The notes beneath the pieces were generated by a model. That model was not told the origin of the DNA and made no database searches. It saw only the letters and a list, made by a program, of their open reading frames with translations. A stretch of 64,000 bases of DNA from JAQBQB01 sp963757185 (GTDB lineage Bacteria; Gemmatimonadota; Gemmatimonadetes; Gemmatimonadales; Gemmatimonadaceae). The position numbers and the translations under genes are program-made. Below are positions 20,292 through 30,600 of this stretch, in pieces. Location: the NCBI GenBank assembly GCA_963757185.1, contig CAVWQI010000003.1:321996-385995 (forward strand), given 5' to 3'. Numbering within the stretch: position 1 is the stretch's first letter; the number at the start of each line of letters is the position of its first letter.

Positions 20292-20903
20292 CTACGGCGC
20301 CGGCGCTCCTCGGGCGTTGCGCTCCAACCGAAGCGAGAGATGCCGCTTAACATCGCTCCACTCGGGCGCGATGATGCTGTACTGATGCGTGTCTCTCGCC
20401 GTCCCGTCTCGGCGGGCCATGTGATGGCGCAGCACCCCGTCCTTCTTGGCGCCGAGGCGCTCGATCGCGCGCTGGGACGCGAAGTTGAAGTTGTCGGTGC
20501 GCAGGCCGACGACGGCGCATTTCAGTGCCTCGAATGCGTGCGTGAGCAGTAGCAGCTTGCACGTCGTGTTCACGTGCGTGCGCTGAAATCGTGCCGCGTA
20601 CCACGTCCAGCCGATCTCCACGCGATCGATCGGCGCCACGATGTCGTGGTACCGCGTGCTGCCTATGATCTCGCCGCTCTTCGCGTCGCGCACGGCCCAC
20701 GGCAGCATGTGGCCGTCGCGCTGGCCGGCGAGCGCGCTGTCGATGTACGCGGCGACCTGGTCGGGCGCGGGGACCGACGTGTACCAGATCTCCCACAGGT
20801 TTCCGTCGGCCGCCGCGGCGGAGAGACCGGCACGATGGTCGTTCGTGAGCGGCTCGAGCCGAATGCCGTTGCCTTCCAGGAGGACGGGGCGGGGATGGAT
20901 CAC
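20292..20903 (-). CDS. GNAT-family N-acetyltransferase
   Basis: A 203-residue protein from a GTG start overlapping the ankyrin gene stop. It has the RimJ/RimL-like layout: LEGNGIRLEPLTNDHR at the start, IIGSTRYHD, EIGWTWYA, a THVNTTCKLLLLTHAFE helix, and LRTDNFNFASQRAIERLG at the end. Probably acetylates a protein N-terminus or small amine; target unknown. Third gene of a leftward overlapping operon and convergent with the peroxiredoxin gene. Confidence 0.85.
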   Translation of the reverse strand: MIHPRPVLLEGNGIRLEPLTNDHRAGLSAAAADGNLWEIWYTSVPAPDQVAAYIDSALAGQRDGHMLPWAVRDAKSGEIIGSTRYHDIVAPIDRVEIGWTWYAARFQRTHVNTTCKLLLLTHAFEALKCAVVGLRTDNFNFASQRAIERLGAKKDGVLRHHMARRDGTARDTHQYSIIAPEWSDVKRHLSLRLERNARGAPAP

Positions 20904-21616
20904 GTCGCGAGGTGTGCGATGAAGGCGAGCGAAGCGCCGCGCGCGCGTTGAGCGACGGTTTTCCCTCGGCCGTCCCTGTCGGACGTTCGCGCGCCGTGCT
21001 CGATCAGCAGGCGGACGATCGTCGCCTGCTGCGCCTTGGCCTCGGGCGTACCGCTTCCACTTTTCCCGGTCATCTGAACCGCGAGGTGCAGCGGCGTGGA
21101 GCCGGCATCGTTGCTCACGCGAGGATTTGCGCCCCGCTCGAGCAGCGTCCGAACCGCCGCCGCGCAACGCGTACGGACGGCGACATGTAGCGGCGCGACG
21201 CCTCCCGTGGCGAGGCAATTGGGATCGGCACCCGCGTCGATCAACAGCACGATCGTGGCCGCCTGTCGCTTCGGATTCCACGGTTGTCCGCCGGGCGCGC
21301 CCGCGGAAGCCGCGTGCAAAGGTTCGGCGCCGCGTCGATTCCTCGCCCGCAGGTCCGCGCCGAGCTCGAGCAGTTGGTTGCAGATCGCGGTGCGGTAGGC
21401 GGCCGCGGCGAAGTGCAACGCCGTATCTCCCGAGTAGACGTATCGCGCCGCCTCGGGAACGAACCATCGCCGTGCGTCCTCCCGGCTCGCGCCGACGACG
21501 ATCGCGCCTCGTGCCAGTTGGGGCGACGTGCGGAGCATCTGAGAAACGGTCGCGGTCTCACCCCGCGCGATGGCGCGAAACAAGTTCGCGAGCGCCGCGG
21601 TCCGATCGTCGCTCAC
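20900..21616 (-). CDS. Ankyrin-repeat protein
   Basis: A 238-residue protein starting at a GTG that overlaps the VOC gene stop. At least four ankyrin repeats are readable: GDTALHFAAAAYRTAICNQL, RGAEPLHAASAG, GGVAPLHVAVRTRCAAAVRTL and GSTPLHLAVQ, with the usual LLELGAD/LLIDAGAD loops. No signal peptide, so probably cytoplasmic and a protein-binding adaptor. Flanked by VOC and GNAT genes in an operon. Confidence 0.85.
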   Translation of the reverse strand: MSDDRTAALANLFRAIARGETATVSQMLRTSPQLARGAIVVGASREDARRWFVPEAARYVYSGDTALHFAAAAYRTAICNQLLELGADLRARNRRGAEPLHAASAGAPGGQPWNPKRQAATIVLLIDAGADPNCLATGGVAPLHVAVRTRCAAAVRTLLERGANPRVSNDAGSTPLHLAVQMTGKSGSGTPEAKAQQATIVRLLIEHGARTSDRDGRGKTVAQRARGASLAFIAHLAT

Positions 21617-21985
21617 GGGCGTTGCGTCGGCTCCTGATACAAGCCGAGAACGTTGCCACCCGGATCGCGGAACCTGGCCGTGAGCTCGGGCGCGTCGACG
21701 CCGAGCGGCTGCACGATCGTCCCGCCGCTCGCTTCGATCGTCTCTGCACGTGTCTTCGACGCTGTCGACCATGATGTAGACGAGGAGCCCCGGGTTCGTG
21801 GACGCGGGACGCCCGACAACGAACGCTCCGCTGACGGCTCCCGTCACGTCGTCGAACGCCTGCGTACCGTTGCCGCGCGTGCGCATCCGCCATCCGAAAA
21901 CCTTCGAGTAGAACAAGGCGGATTGTGCGACGTTCGAGGCGGGCACCTCGAGATAGCAAACTTTTCCGTGCGTTGCGCTCGCCAT
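21613..21985 (-). CDS. VOC (glyoxalase-fold) protein, frameshifted
   Basis: The first part reads KVCYLEVPASNVAQSALFY, a typical VOC start, through LLVYIMVDSVEDT. The frame then breaks near 21748, and the next frame gives ETIEASGGTIVQPLG and FRDPGGNVLGLYQEP, a typical VOC end. Removing one base in the ACGTGC stretch joins them as SVEDTAETIEASGG. About 124 residues when repaired. Either a sequencing indel or a recent lesion. First gene of the VOC, ankyrin, GNAT operon. Confidence 0.75.
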
Positions 21986-22036
21986 CGGAACTCCGTGCTC
22001 GAAAAAACACGCCCCTCCTACATCCCGGAACTGAAA

Positions 22037-22618
22037 TTAGGTCGCCTCGGGTGTTGAACCAATCCATCTGCCGGTAATGGCGTAGCCGAGTGGCAGCGTC
22101 GCGAGCCAGCCGACCGTGCCGACGAAACCCGCGATCACCGCGCCGACGACTGCCGTACCGACGACGATCGCCCAAACTCCGAACGCCGTCTCGACCGTGG
22201 GGTTCGCCGGGCTCCTGCGGACGCTAGCTCGCGCCGCCGCTCCGGGAGCGATCCGTTCCAGCCACGCCGGCGGAGGCGGACGATGCGCCTCCGACGAGTC
22301 CATCGTCTGCCGGAACTGCCTGACGGCGCCCGCGTCCATCTTCGCGGCCTGAAAGCCGAAGAACCCGATCACCACCACCCCGACCGCCGTCACCGCCGCG
22401 ACCCAACTCGACGCCCGGGTCAGCCTCCGCCCTCGTTCACGCTCGATGGCCGAGCCCACGCCAATCCCGATCGCGGCGACCAACGCGCCGCCGAACGTAA
22501 CAGACGCCGCCACCAAGAGCGCGACGACTCCCGCCACTCCGGCAACGATGCGCTTCGTGTTTGACCGCCGAACGGCAGGAGCCGGCGGTGCTTCGGATGA
22601 TTCGGTATCGAAGTCCAT
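22037..22618 (-). CDS. Hypothetical membrane protein
   Basis: The ATG at 22618 gives 193 residues. An acidic, Pro-rich cytoplasmic start is followed by about four hydrophobic segments (IVAGVAGVVALLVAASVTF; AVTAVGVVVIGFFGF; VWAIVVGTAVVGAVIAGFVG; a final one near WLATLPLGYAI). The middle loop is charged and Pro-rich. No family recognised. It sits between the VOC operon and the SusD terminator. Confidence 0.6.
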   Translation of the reverse strand: MDFDTESSEAPPAPAVRRSNTKRIVAGVAGVVALLVAASVTFGGALVAAIGIGVGSAIERERGRRLTRASSWVAAVTAVGVVVIGFFGFQAAKMDAGAVRQFRQTMDSSEAHRPPPPAWLERIAPGAAARASVRRSPANPTVETAFGVWAIVVGTAVVGAVIAGFVGTVGWLATLPLGYAITGRWIGSTPEAT

Positions 22619-22655
22619 TGGCGAAGGAAGAGGAAAAGCGGCACCAATCCCCAAC

Positions 22656-22694
22656 AAAAGACGACGCCCTCATTCCAAATGTGGAATGAGGGCG
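22656..22694 (-). terminator. Rho-independent terminator after the SusC/SusD operon
   Basis: A perfect 12-bp stem (22665-22676 with 22683-22694) around a six-base loop. In the leftward direction it is followed by a T run at 22660-22657 (shown as AAAAG on the + strand). It lies 28 bases beyond the SusD stop, which fits termination of that transcript. Confidence 0.8.
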
Positions 22695-22721
22695 CCGTTT
22701 AGTCCAATCGGGGGGTGTTCG

Positions 22722-24167
22722 CTAGGACCCGATCCCCGCCGAGCGGTCGATGCAGGCCGAGTTCGCGTTCTTCAGGAAGAGCGGGTTGTTGGACTCTTCT
22801 TGCGGAATCGGGAGGTTCACGTCCCCCCCGTAGTTCGCCCCGGCCTTCGAGCTGTTGGTCGCCTCGTAGGGGCCAACGGGGAACACGGCGTCGGCCGTGC
22901 GTCCGTACTGCCAGATCAGGCGACGCATGTCGCCGAGTCGGTGACCGGTGAGGAACAGGTTGAGCGCACGCTCGGTGAAGAGCAGGTTCTGGCGGCCGCT
23001 CGCCGGCGCCGGAACGTCGGCCGATGTGAGCGCCGGCGGGGGATCCAACGGCTGGCTGTTTGCCGCGCCGTCGGCCGTGTACGTCAGCGCGTGAGCGCGG
23101 GCGTCGTTCAAATTCGACAGGAACCCGCCGAGATCGTTCCCGGCCAACGCGGCTTCGGCCTGGATCAACCGCGCCTCGGTGCCCAGCGCGAGCGGCGTCG
23201 GCGAGCTGCGATCGCTGTACTTGGTCGTAAGGAACAGCTCCGTCTCACCGTCGAAGCCCGGACCGCCATCGATGATCGGGACGCGCGGATCGCCGAGCGA
23301 CACGAAGGGGAGGCCGTTCGTGCCTTCCTGGTCGCCGACGGCGAACCGGCCCTCGAGGTAATTGAAGGCGAAGAGCGCGTTGTTCTGCCGCCCGGTGTTC
23401 TCGTCGTGCTGGATGCTGTAGTTGAAGGTCGACGGCACCTGGGCGACCGCCGTCGCCGCCTGGGCCGCCTGGTTCAAGTCGAGCAACGCGCGTCCCTTGC
23501 CGATTCGGGCCAGGTTGAGCGCCGTCGAGCCGCCGCTGGCAGTGGCCGAGGCGATCGCCGAGTCGAACTTCGCGACCGCCGCGGTGAGCAACTGGCGACC
23601 GGTCTGGGGCGCGCCGTAGCTGAACGTGCCGTCGTCGTTCACCTTGCTCGTCGGAACGCCGTTGCAATACGACTCGGCGATCATGACGTACGTGAACGCA
23701 GCCAACGCCTGAATTTCGGGCCCCTGCGGATTCGTCGGATCGAACTGGCGGAACCGGCTGGCGACGAGATCGGCCGTGGCGCGCGCGCGCTGGATGTCCT
23801 GGAAGGTCTGGAGCGTCGTGCTGTTGATCTGTTTGGTGGCTCGACGGTCGACCTCGATGCGCGTGTTGAACGTCTCGGCGTCGATCAACTCGTCGGCGAG
23901 CAGACCGCTCATCTGCGCGAGGCCTTCGTTGAGATCGAGCCCGGTGCCGTAGCCGCCGGCATAGCCGATCTGGAAGTCGCCGACTGCCGCGGCGTACGCG
24001 GCCGGGAGCGCGGCGGGTCCCGAGATGTCGGACGGCCTCACTACGTCGGGCGTCGGCGCGACGAGCAGGGTGTCCTGGTTACACGCCCCCAGGATCACCA
24101 CGCCCGCTAGCGCGCCGGACGCGATCGCGCGTCCGACGTATTTGGGATGCAGCATTGAAGTTGTCAT
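22722..24167 (-). CDS. SusD/RagB-family outer-membrane lipoprotein
   Basis: A 481-residue surface glycan- or peptide-binding partner of a SusC transporter. The signal region ends with VVILGACNQD, a lipobox. SusD-like helical segments follow (LNEGLAQMSGLLADELIDAE; a long RARATADLVASRF helix) and the C-terminus has the typical ERALNLFLTGHRLGDMRRL motif. It starts 16 bases after the SusC stop. The ligand cannot be told from sequence. Confidence 0.93.
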   Translation of the reverse strand: MTTSMLHPKYVGRAIASGALAGVVILGACNQDTLLVAPTPDVVRPSDISGPAALPAAYAAAVGDFQIGYAGGYGTGLDLNEGLAQMSGLLADELIDAETFNTRIEVDRRATKQINSTTLQTFQDIQRARATADLVASRFRQFDPTNPQGPEIQALAAFTYVMIAESYCNGVPTSKVNDDGTFSYGAPQTGRQLLTAAVAKFDSAIASATASGGSTALNLARIGKGRALLDLNQAAQAATAVAQVPSTFNYSIQHDENTGRQNNALFAFNYLEGRFAVGDQEGTNGLPFVSLGDPRVPIIDGGPGFDGETELFLTTKYSDRSSPTPLALGTEARLIQAEAALAGNDLGGFLSNLNDARAHALTYTADGAANSQPLDPPPALTSADVPAPASGRQNLLFTERALNLFLTGHRLGDMRRLIWQYGRTADAVFPVGPYEATNSSKAGANYGGDVNLPIPQEESNNPLFLKNANSACIDRSAGIGS

Positions 24168-24183
24168 ATGTATTGAATGATCC

Positions 24184-27100
24184 TCAGAACGAGAGCGCGA
24201 GGCGCGCGGTGAAGTACCGCACCTGCGGCATCGTCAGGAAGTCGGTGGTCGTGAAGTTCGCCTGCGCCCCCGCGTTGAGCTCGGGGTCCAGCCCGGCGTA
24301 GTTCGTCCAGGTGTGCAGGTTGCGCCCGGCGATCGTGAGCGTGGCCGCCGCGGCGTGCATCTGCGCCGAGAATCGCTGCGGAAGCGTGAGCGTCAGAGCG
24401 ACTTCGCGCAGTTTCGTGAACGAGGCATCTTCTATGTAGCCGCCGGTCGTCCCGAGCGCTGCCGCCGCGTCTTGCGCCGCCGCCTGTTGGAACAGGTTTC
24501 CCGAGTTGGGCTGCTGTACCGCGGCGCCGTTCAGGAAGATCGCGTTCCGGTACACGTTCGTGAGGTTGTAGATCTTCTGTCCACCGCGATGGTCGAAGGT
24601 CGCCGTGATGCGGGCAAACTTTCCGAGCGAGAGCGATGGGACGATGTTCAGCTCGACGGTCGGGAAGGGCGTTCCGGCGTACGATGCCGAGTCGGCGATG
24701 GTGTATTCGCAACCCGCGCTGCCCGGGCCATTGGGGCAACCGATCATGCCGTCGTGGTTCGCGTCGTTGACCGATGTGATCTGCCGAACGTAATACGCGC
24801 CAAGCGGCAGGCCGGGCTTGAAGATCTGCGTGTCATCGAAGCCGCCGGTGAACTGCGGCACGGGCACGCCGTTCTCGTCCACGCCAAGCGCGTCGAGCCT
24901 GTTCGAATTCCACGATCCGTTGAGGCGCAGGTCGAAGCGGAAAGCATTGCGGTCGAGCAGATCCATGTCGATCACCGCTTCATGACCCCAGTTGCTCACG
25001 CGTCCGAGGTTCTGAAAGCGGTTCGTCGCCGATCCCAGCGACGGGGCCAGCACCACGTTCACCAGCTCGTCGTGCGTGACCTTGCTGTAGTGCGTGTACT
25101 CGAGACTCACGCGGTCGTGGAAGAGCGCGAGGTCGAACCCCTCCTCGGTTTCCGTCGACTTCTCGGGCTTGAGGTTCGGGTTGCCCGCGCCGCCGACCGT
25201 GAAGGCCGGAACGTCGGTGCCGTTCACCGTCACCGCGACCGGATTGTAGAACTGCTCGGCGGCGAGGTAGCCCGGGTTCTGTCCGGCCGAACCCATCGCC
25301 GCGCGAAGCCGCAGCGACGAGATCAGCGAGAGCTTGCTCCGCGGGAAGAAGTCCTCGTCGCTGAGCACCCACGAACCGCTCACCGACGGATAGTAGACGC
25401 GGCGGAAGTCGACGCCGAACGCGCTGTTCCGGTCCGTGCGCGCGGCCACCGAGAGGAACCGCTTGTCGGCCCAGCCGATCTCCTCGCGGCCAAGGAAGCC
25501 AAGCGTCTTCACGTCGCTGTTGGTTTCACCGACCGAGAAGCGCGCTGTCGTTCCGGCGAGCGACGACGTGCCGGCGAGCAGCTTCGCACCGAACGCGTCG
25601 GTGCGCGTGAAGCCCACGTCGGAGTACTGCGTGCCGACCGTGGACACGAAGCGGAAGTTGTCGTAGTGGTACGTCGCGGACCCGTTGACGTTGGCCGTGT
25701 AGTTCGTGATGATCGCACGCTCGATGCTGCGGTAGCCGTCCTCGCTGGTCTGGTCGACGTTCAGGACCGACGGCGGCAGCGTCTCGTTGTCGTTGCGGTG
25801 ATCGACGTCGGCGCCCAGTGTACCGTTCACGGCCAGCCAACTGAGCGGACTCCAATTGCTCGATACGCCACCGATGAGGCGCTGTACTTGCTGCCGCGTG
25901 TTGATGTTGAAGAACGCGTTCGGATCCACGCCCGGGTTGAAGTACCCGTGGCTGACCGAATCCGCGCCGCCCGAGCAGAGACCGGGATGGTCGCGCGCGC
26001 CCTGCGGCGTGCAATCGGCCGCGCGGCCGAGGAGAGACGCCGAGACTACGCCGAATGAATTGTTGTCGTTCTGCGGACGGCGAAGATCGCTGTTCGTGTA
26101 GCCGACGTTCAGGTTCATGTCGAGCGACCGCGTGAGCTGCGTGCGAATGTTCGTGCGCAGGTTGAGACGCTGTTCGGCGTTCACCGCGATGACGTTCTGT
26201 TCGCGCTGATACTCGCCGGAGACATAGTACGCCGCGGCATCGGAGCCGCCGGCCACGCTCGCGCCCGCAAGCCGCCGATTGCCGTCGCTCTCGATCCCCG
26301 CCGCCTTGAGCGGATCGTTCGAGACGGTCGAGTCGACCTGGACGCACGCGCTGGTGAGACCGGACGTGCGGCGGGACAAGTTGCAGTTGGTGACCAACGC
26401 GCCCGACGACGTGTGGCCGTACGAGCGCAAGTTGAGCGGATAGTCGTTGATGTCCGTGAGGTTGCCGCCCTCGACGAACGCGTCCCAGCGCGTCTGACCG
26501 GAGCGGCCGTGCTTGGTGGTGATCTGGATGACGCCGTTCGAGGCGGCCGTTCCGTAGAGCGCCGCTGCCGCGGGGCCCTTGATCACCTCGATGCTCTCGA
26601 TTTCCTCGGGATTGATGTCATTGAAGCGCGACGGCAGCTGTCCGCCGGTGCCTTGCGCCGACGACTGCGAGGAGTTGTCCGCCCGAATGCCGTCGATGAT
26701 CAGCAGCGGATCGTTCGAGAGCGAGATCGAGTTCGAGCCGCGGATGCGAATGCGCGAGCCCGCTCCGATCTCGCCGGCGGCCTGCTGCACGACGACACCC
26801 GCGACGCGCGAGCTGAGCGCGTCGGACAGCGTGCTGATCGCTGCCTTGGGGATGGCCGAGCTGTCGATCGTTGCTGTCGGCGCGCCGTTGGCGCGCCTGA
26901 GCTGCGTTTCGCCCGTCGCGGTGATCGTGAGCGCGTCGAGCGTCGTCACGGCGGGAGACATCGTGAAGTCCGCTGTCGTCGTGTTTTCACCCGAAACAAC
27001 CACCGAGCGCGACGCCACACCGTATCCGATGCGCTGAACGGCGAGCTGTACGGTGCCGGCAGGCACGCCGGGAATCCGATACGCCCCCGAATCGTTGGTT

Positions 27101-27270
27101 GCCGCCCCGCGCGTGGTGCCGACAACGCGAATCTGGACGCCGGCCAGCGGCCGGTTGGTCGTGCGCTCAATCACGCGTCCTACGATGGTGCCCGTGCTCT
27201 GCGCGAGTGCCGGCGAGGCGACAGCCAACGCGGCGCCGGCGACTAGCAAACGTCGAACTACTAAACGCAT
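24184..27270 (-). CDS. SusC/RagA-family TonB-dependent transporter
   Basis: A 1028-residue outer-membrane porin with a signal peptide ending near SPALAQ. An N-terminal carboxypeptidase-regulatory domain (GRVIERTTNRPLAGVQI) is followed by the plug domain, with DALSSRVAGVVV, IRIRGSNSISLSNDPLLIID and the family signature IESIEVIKGPAAAALYGTAA. A long beta-barrel ends in a C-terminal ARLALSF with terminal Phe. The ATG at 27270 is preferred over the upstream in-frame start. It forms an operon with SusD. Confidence 0.95.
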   Translation of the reverse strand: MRLVVRRLLVAGAALAVASPALAQSTGTIVGRVIERTTNRPLAGVQIRVVGTTRGAATNDSGAYRIPGVPAGTVQLAVQRIGYGVASRSVVVSGENTTTADFTMSPAVTTLDALTITATGETQLRRANGAPTATIDSSAIPKAAISTLSDALSSRVAGVVVQQAAGEIGAGSRIRIRGSNSISLSNDPLLIIDGIRADNSSQSSAQGTGGQLPSRFNDINPEEIESIEVIKGPAAAALYGTAASNGVIQITTKHGRSGQTRWDAFVEGGNLTDINDYPLNLRSYGHTSSGALVTNCNLSRRTSGLTSACVQVDSTVSNDPLKAAGIESDGNRRLAGASVAGGSDAAAYYVSGEYQREQNVIAVNAEQRLNLRTNIRTQLTRSLDMNLNVGYTNSDLRRPQNDNNSFGVVSASLLGRAADCTPQGARDHPGLCSGGADSVSHGYFNPGVDPNAFFNINTRQQVQRLIGGVSSNWSPLSWLAVNGTLGADVDHRNDNETLPPSVLNVDQTSEDGYRSIERAIITNYTANVNGSATYHYDNFRFVSTVGTQYSDVGFTRTDAFGAKLLAGTSSLAGTTARFSVGETNSDVKTLGFLGREEIGWADKRFLSVAARTDRNSAFGVDFRRVYYPSVSGSWVLSDEDFFPRSKLSLISSLRLRAAMGSAGQNPGYLAAEQFYNPVAVTVNGTDVPAFTVGGAGNPNLKPEKSTETEEGFDLALFHDRVSLEYTHYSKVTHDELVNVVLAPSLGSATNRFQNLGRVSNWGHEAVIDMDLLDRNAFRFDLRLNGSWNSNRLDALGVDENGVPVPQFTGGFDDTQIFKPGLPLGAYYVRQITSVNDANHDGMIGCPNGPGSAGCEYTIADSASYAGTPFPTVELNIVPSLSLGKFARITATFDHRGGQKIYNLTNVYRNAIFLNGAAVQQPNSGNLFQQAAAQDAAAALGTTGGYIEDASFTKLREVALTLTLPQRFSAQMHAAAATLTIAGRNLHTWTNYAGLDPELNAGAQANFTTTDFLTMPQVRYFTARLALSF

Positions 27271-27673
27271 GAGCGTCTCCTTGTTGTCCCTTCGTTTGTA
27301 CGAGACGTGCAATCGTCTCGGGCAGACGCTGCCCGGACTATTACAACCTGCTGATGTGACGTAGCCGTCACTTATGCGTTTTGTAAACTCGTGTGAGCGC
27401 TGGCTCGTTCACTCCGCGCGAAAGTGACGATCCGGCCAGTCGCTGGGCCGAAGAGGTCGCGTCGCGGAGCACGGCGGTGCTCGGCTGACGCCGCCTGCAA
27501 CACGCTCGGGGGAGAGGCGTGCGCTGCGCGTTGACGAGCAGCCGTTCATCGCCGCGCAGAACCCGGGATTTTGGATAAATGCGGAAGCAAGGGCGATGTA
27601 AACCGACTATCGAAAAGTGACCCGCCGAGACAACGTTTAGCGTTTAGTCGATACCCATCTTCGAGGTCGCCCT
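27271..27673. promoter_or_regulatory. Divergent intergenic region with three hairpins
   Basis: A 403-base gap between divergent genes (SusC leftward, VPS10/BNR rightward). Within about 100 bases of the SusC start are three short perfect inverted repeats: a 7-bp stem at 27301-27320, a 6-bp stem with a 3-base loop at 27320-27334, and a 6-bp stem at 27356-27371. They would form a structured leader in the SusC transcript. I could not identify promoter boxes with confidence, and no gene is supported here. Confidence 0.45.
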
Positions 27674-30600
27674 ATGCGCCGTCTCTCTCGGCTCGTCCTC
27701 CTCGTCCTGTCCGTTTCGTTCATGCCCCGCGCGAGCACGTCGGGGCAGGCGCTTCAAACCGCCGACGAGATCATCGCCCGCTACATGCAGAGAGTGGGCG
27801 GCGCGCAGCGCCTCCACGCCGTGCTCTCCGTACGGAGGTACGGCCATTTCTATGGCGGCGGCGGATTCGAGGCGGTCATCGCCTACGAGAACGGGCGTCC
27901 GAACAAGGTGAGAGAAGAGTTCACCTTCGGCGGACTCACCGGAGTCACCGCGTTCGACGGCAAGAGCGGCTGGAAGATCGAGCCGTGGGCCGGGAAGAAG
28001 GACGCCGAACCGCTCGGCGAAGACGAGACGAAAGGCATCGTCGAGGACGCCGAGTTCGACGATCCGCTCTTCGACTACAAGGAGCGCGGCAACACCGTCT
28101 CGCTGGTCGGCATGGACCAGATCGAGGGCACCGACGTCTACAAGCTCACGGTGACTCTCGCCAGCAACGGCGACGTGCGTACGTACTATCTCGACGCCGA
28201 GTCTTGCGTACCGATCAAGTACGAGGTCAAGCGAACGGTGCGCGGCGCGGAGCGGTGGTTCGAGGTGGAACTCGGCGACTACAAGGAAGTGCAGGGCGTG
28301 CTCTTTCCGTTCTCGGTAGCGGTCGGCGCCAAGGGAAGCTCGAGCGCCGACAAGCAGCAATTGTCCTGGGAGCGCATCACGGTGAACCCGGTGCTCGAGG
28401 AGCGCCGTTTCACGAAGCCGGCTCCCGGCGAAAAGATCGTGTCGGCGGAGAACGTAGTGCAGTCGGGAACGGCGGGCCCGAGCCCGGCGTCGTTGCCCGC
28501 TCCGTCACCGATCTCTTCGACGGCTCGGCCGAGGGACCTCACCGTCATCGCCGACTCGGAGACAATCGCCGGACTCGGCGCGCGCAACATCGGCTCGGCC
28601 GCGATGTCCGGTCGCGTCACCTCGGTCGCCGCCGTGCACGAGGGCGACCGTCTCACGGTGTACGTCGGCGCGGCGAGCGGCGGTGTGTGGAAGTCGAACA
28701 ACGGCGGCACGACGTTCCGCCCGCTGTTCGACAAGCAGGACGTGCAGTCGATCGGCGCCCTCGCCATCGATCCAAAAGACCCGAAGGTCATCTGGGCCGG
28801 GACCGGCGAAGCCTGGATCCGCAATTCGGTCTCGGTCGGCGACGGGATCTACAAATCCGTCGACGCCGGCGAAACGTGGACGAACATGGGTCTCGCGGAG
28901 TCGGAGCACATCGCGAAGATCCTCATCGATCCGACGAACACCAGCACGGTCTACGCGTGCGTCCCGGGCAAGGCGTTCAGCGACAGCGACGACCGCGGCG
29001 TGTACCGCACGACCGACGGCGGCAAGACCTGGACGAAGATTCTCGCCGGCTCTAATCCGTCGACGGGCTGCTCGTTGATGACGATGGATCCGTCGTCGCC
29101 CAAGACGCTCTACGCCGGCATGTGGGATTTCCGGCGTAAGGGATGGACGTTCCGCTCAGGCGGCGACGGGCCGGACAAGCCAAGCGGGAGCGGGCTGTTC
29201 AAGAGTACTGATGGCGGCGCGAACTGGACGCAGCTCGACGAGAAGAGCGCGAAGGGGCTGCCGGCCAAGCCATGGGGGCGCGTCGCGGTGACGGTGGCGC
29301 CCTCCAAGCCGAACGTCGTCTACGCGTTCATCGAGGCGGTGCCCCCGCTGAATGGCCTCTATCGCTCCAACGACGGCGGCGCGACGTGGGAGCTGCGCGA
29401 CCGGAGCCAGAACATGCTCTGGCGGCCGTTCTACTTCGCGAACCTCATCGTCGATCCCAAGAACGAGAACCGCGTCTACAAGCCGGATGGCTCGCTCATC
29501 ATGAGCACCGACGGCGGCGCGTCGTTCAGCAACATCGCCGGCAGCGCGCACGGCGACTTCCACGACGTCTGGGTGGATCCGCAGAATACCGATCATATCA
29601 TCGTCGGCGACGACGGCGGTCTCTGGTACTCGTACGACGCGGGCGACCGCTGGTGGAAGGCGGAGACGCTCCCGATCTCGCAGTTCTATCACGTGAGCGT
29701 CGACATGGACAAGCCGTACAAGGTGTACGGCGGACTCCAGGACAACAGCTCGTGGGTCGGCGAGTCGCAGTTCCCTGGCGGAATCGCCAAGGCCCAGTGG
29801 GAGAACCTCTTCGGCGGCGACGGCTTCTGGATGTTCGCCGACCCGAGCGACAACACGTACGTGTACGCCGAGTCGCAGGGCGGCTACATCGGGCGCATCA
29901 ACCGCAAGACGCACGAGATCCGCGACATCAAACCGCTTCCCAACTACAACGAGAGGAAGCTCCGCTTCAATTGGAACACGCCGATTCATATGAGCCCCAC
30001 CAGGAGTGGGACGTTGTACATCGGTGCGCAGTATCTCTTCCGGTCGCGCAACCACGGACAAACGTGGGACCGTATCTCGCCCGATCTCACCACCAACGAC
30101 ACGACGAAGCAGCAGCAGGAGCAGTCGGGCGGCGTGACGGTGGACAACTCGAGCGCCGAGACGCACACGACGATCTTCGCCATCGGCGAGTCGCCGAAGG
30201 ATTCGATGGTCGTCTGGGCGGGTACGGACGACGGCAACCTCCAGGTCACGCGCAACGGCGGGCAGTCGTGGACGAACGTCGTCGGCAACATCAACGGACT
30301 GCCGAAGTACGCGTGGGTCTCGAGCGTCGAGCCGGGACACTTCAGCGCCGGCACGATCTACGCGACGTTCGATCTCCACACGTTCGGCGACATGCGGCCG
30401 TACGCGTATCGCTCGACCGACTTCGGCAAGACGTGGAAGCCGCTCATCGGCCGCGGCTCGCCCGTGCGCGGCTACGCGCACGTCGTGAAGGAGGATCTCG
30501 TCAATCCGAATCTGCTCTTCCTCGGCACCGAATTCGGATTGTGGGTTTCGGTCGACGGCGGTGAGAACTGGGCGCGGTTCAAGGGCGGCAACCTGCCGTC

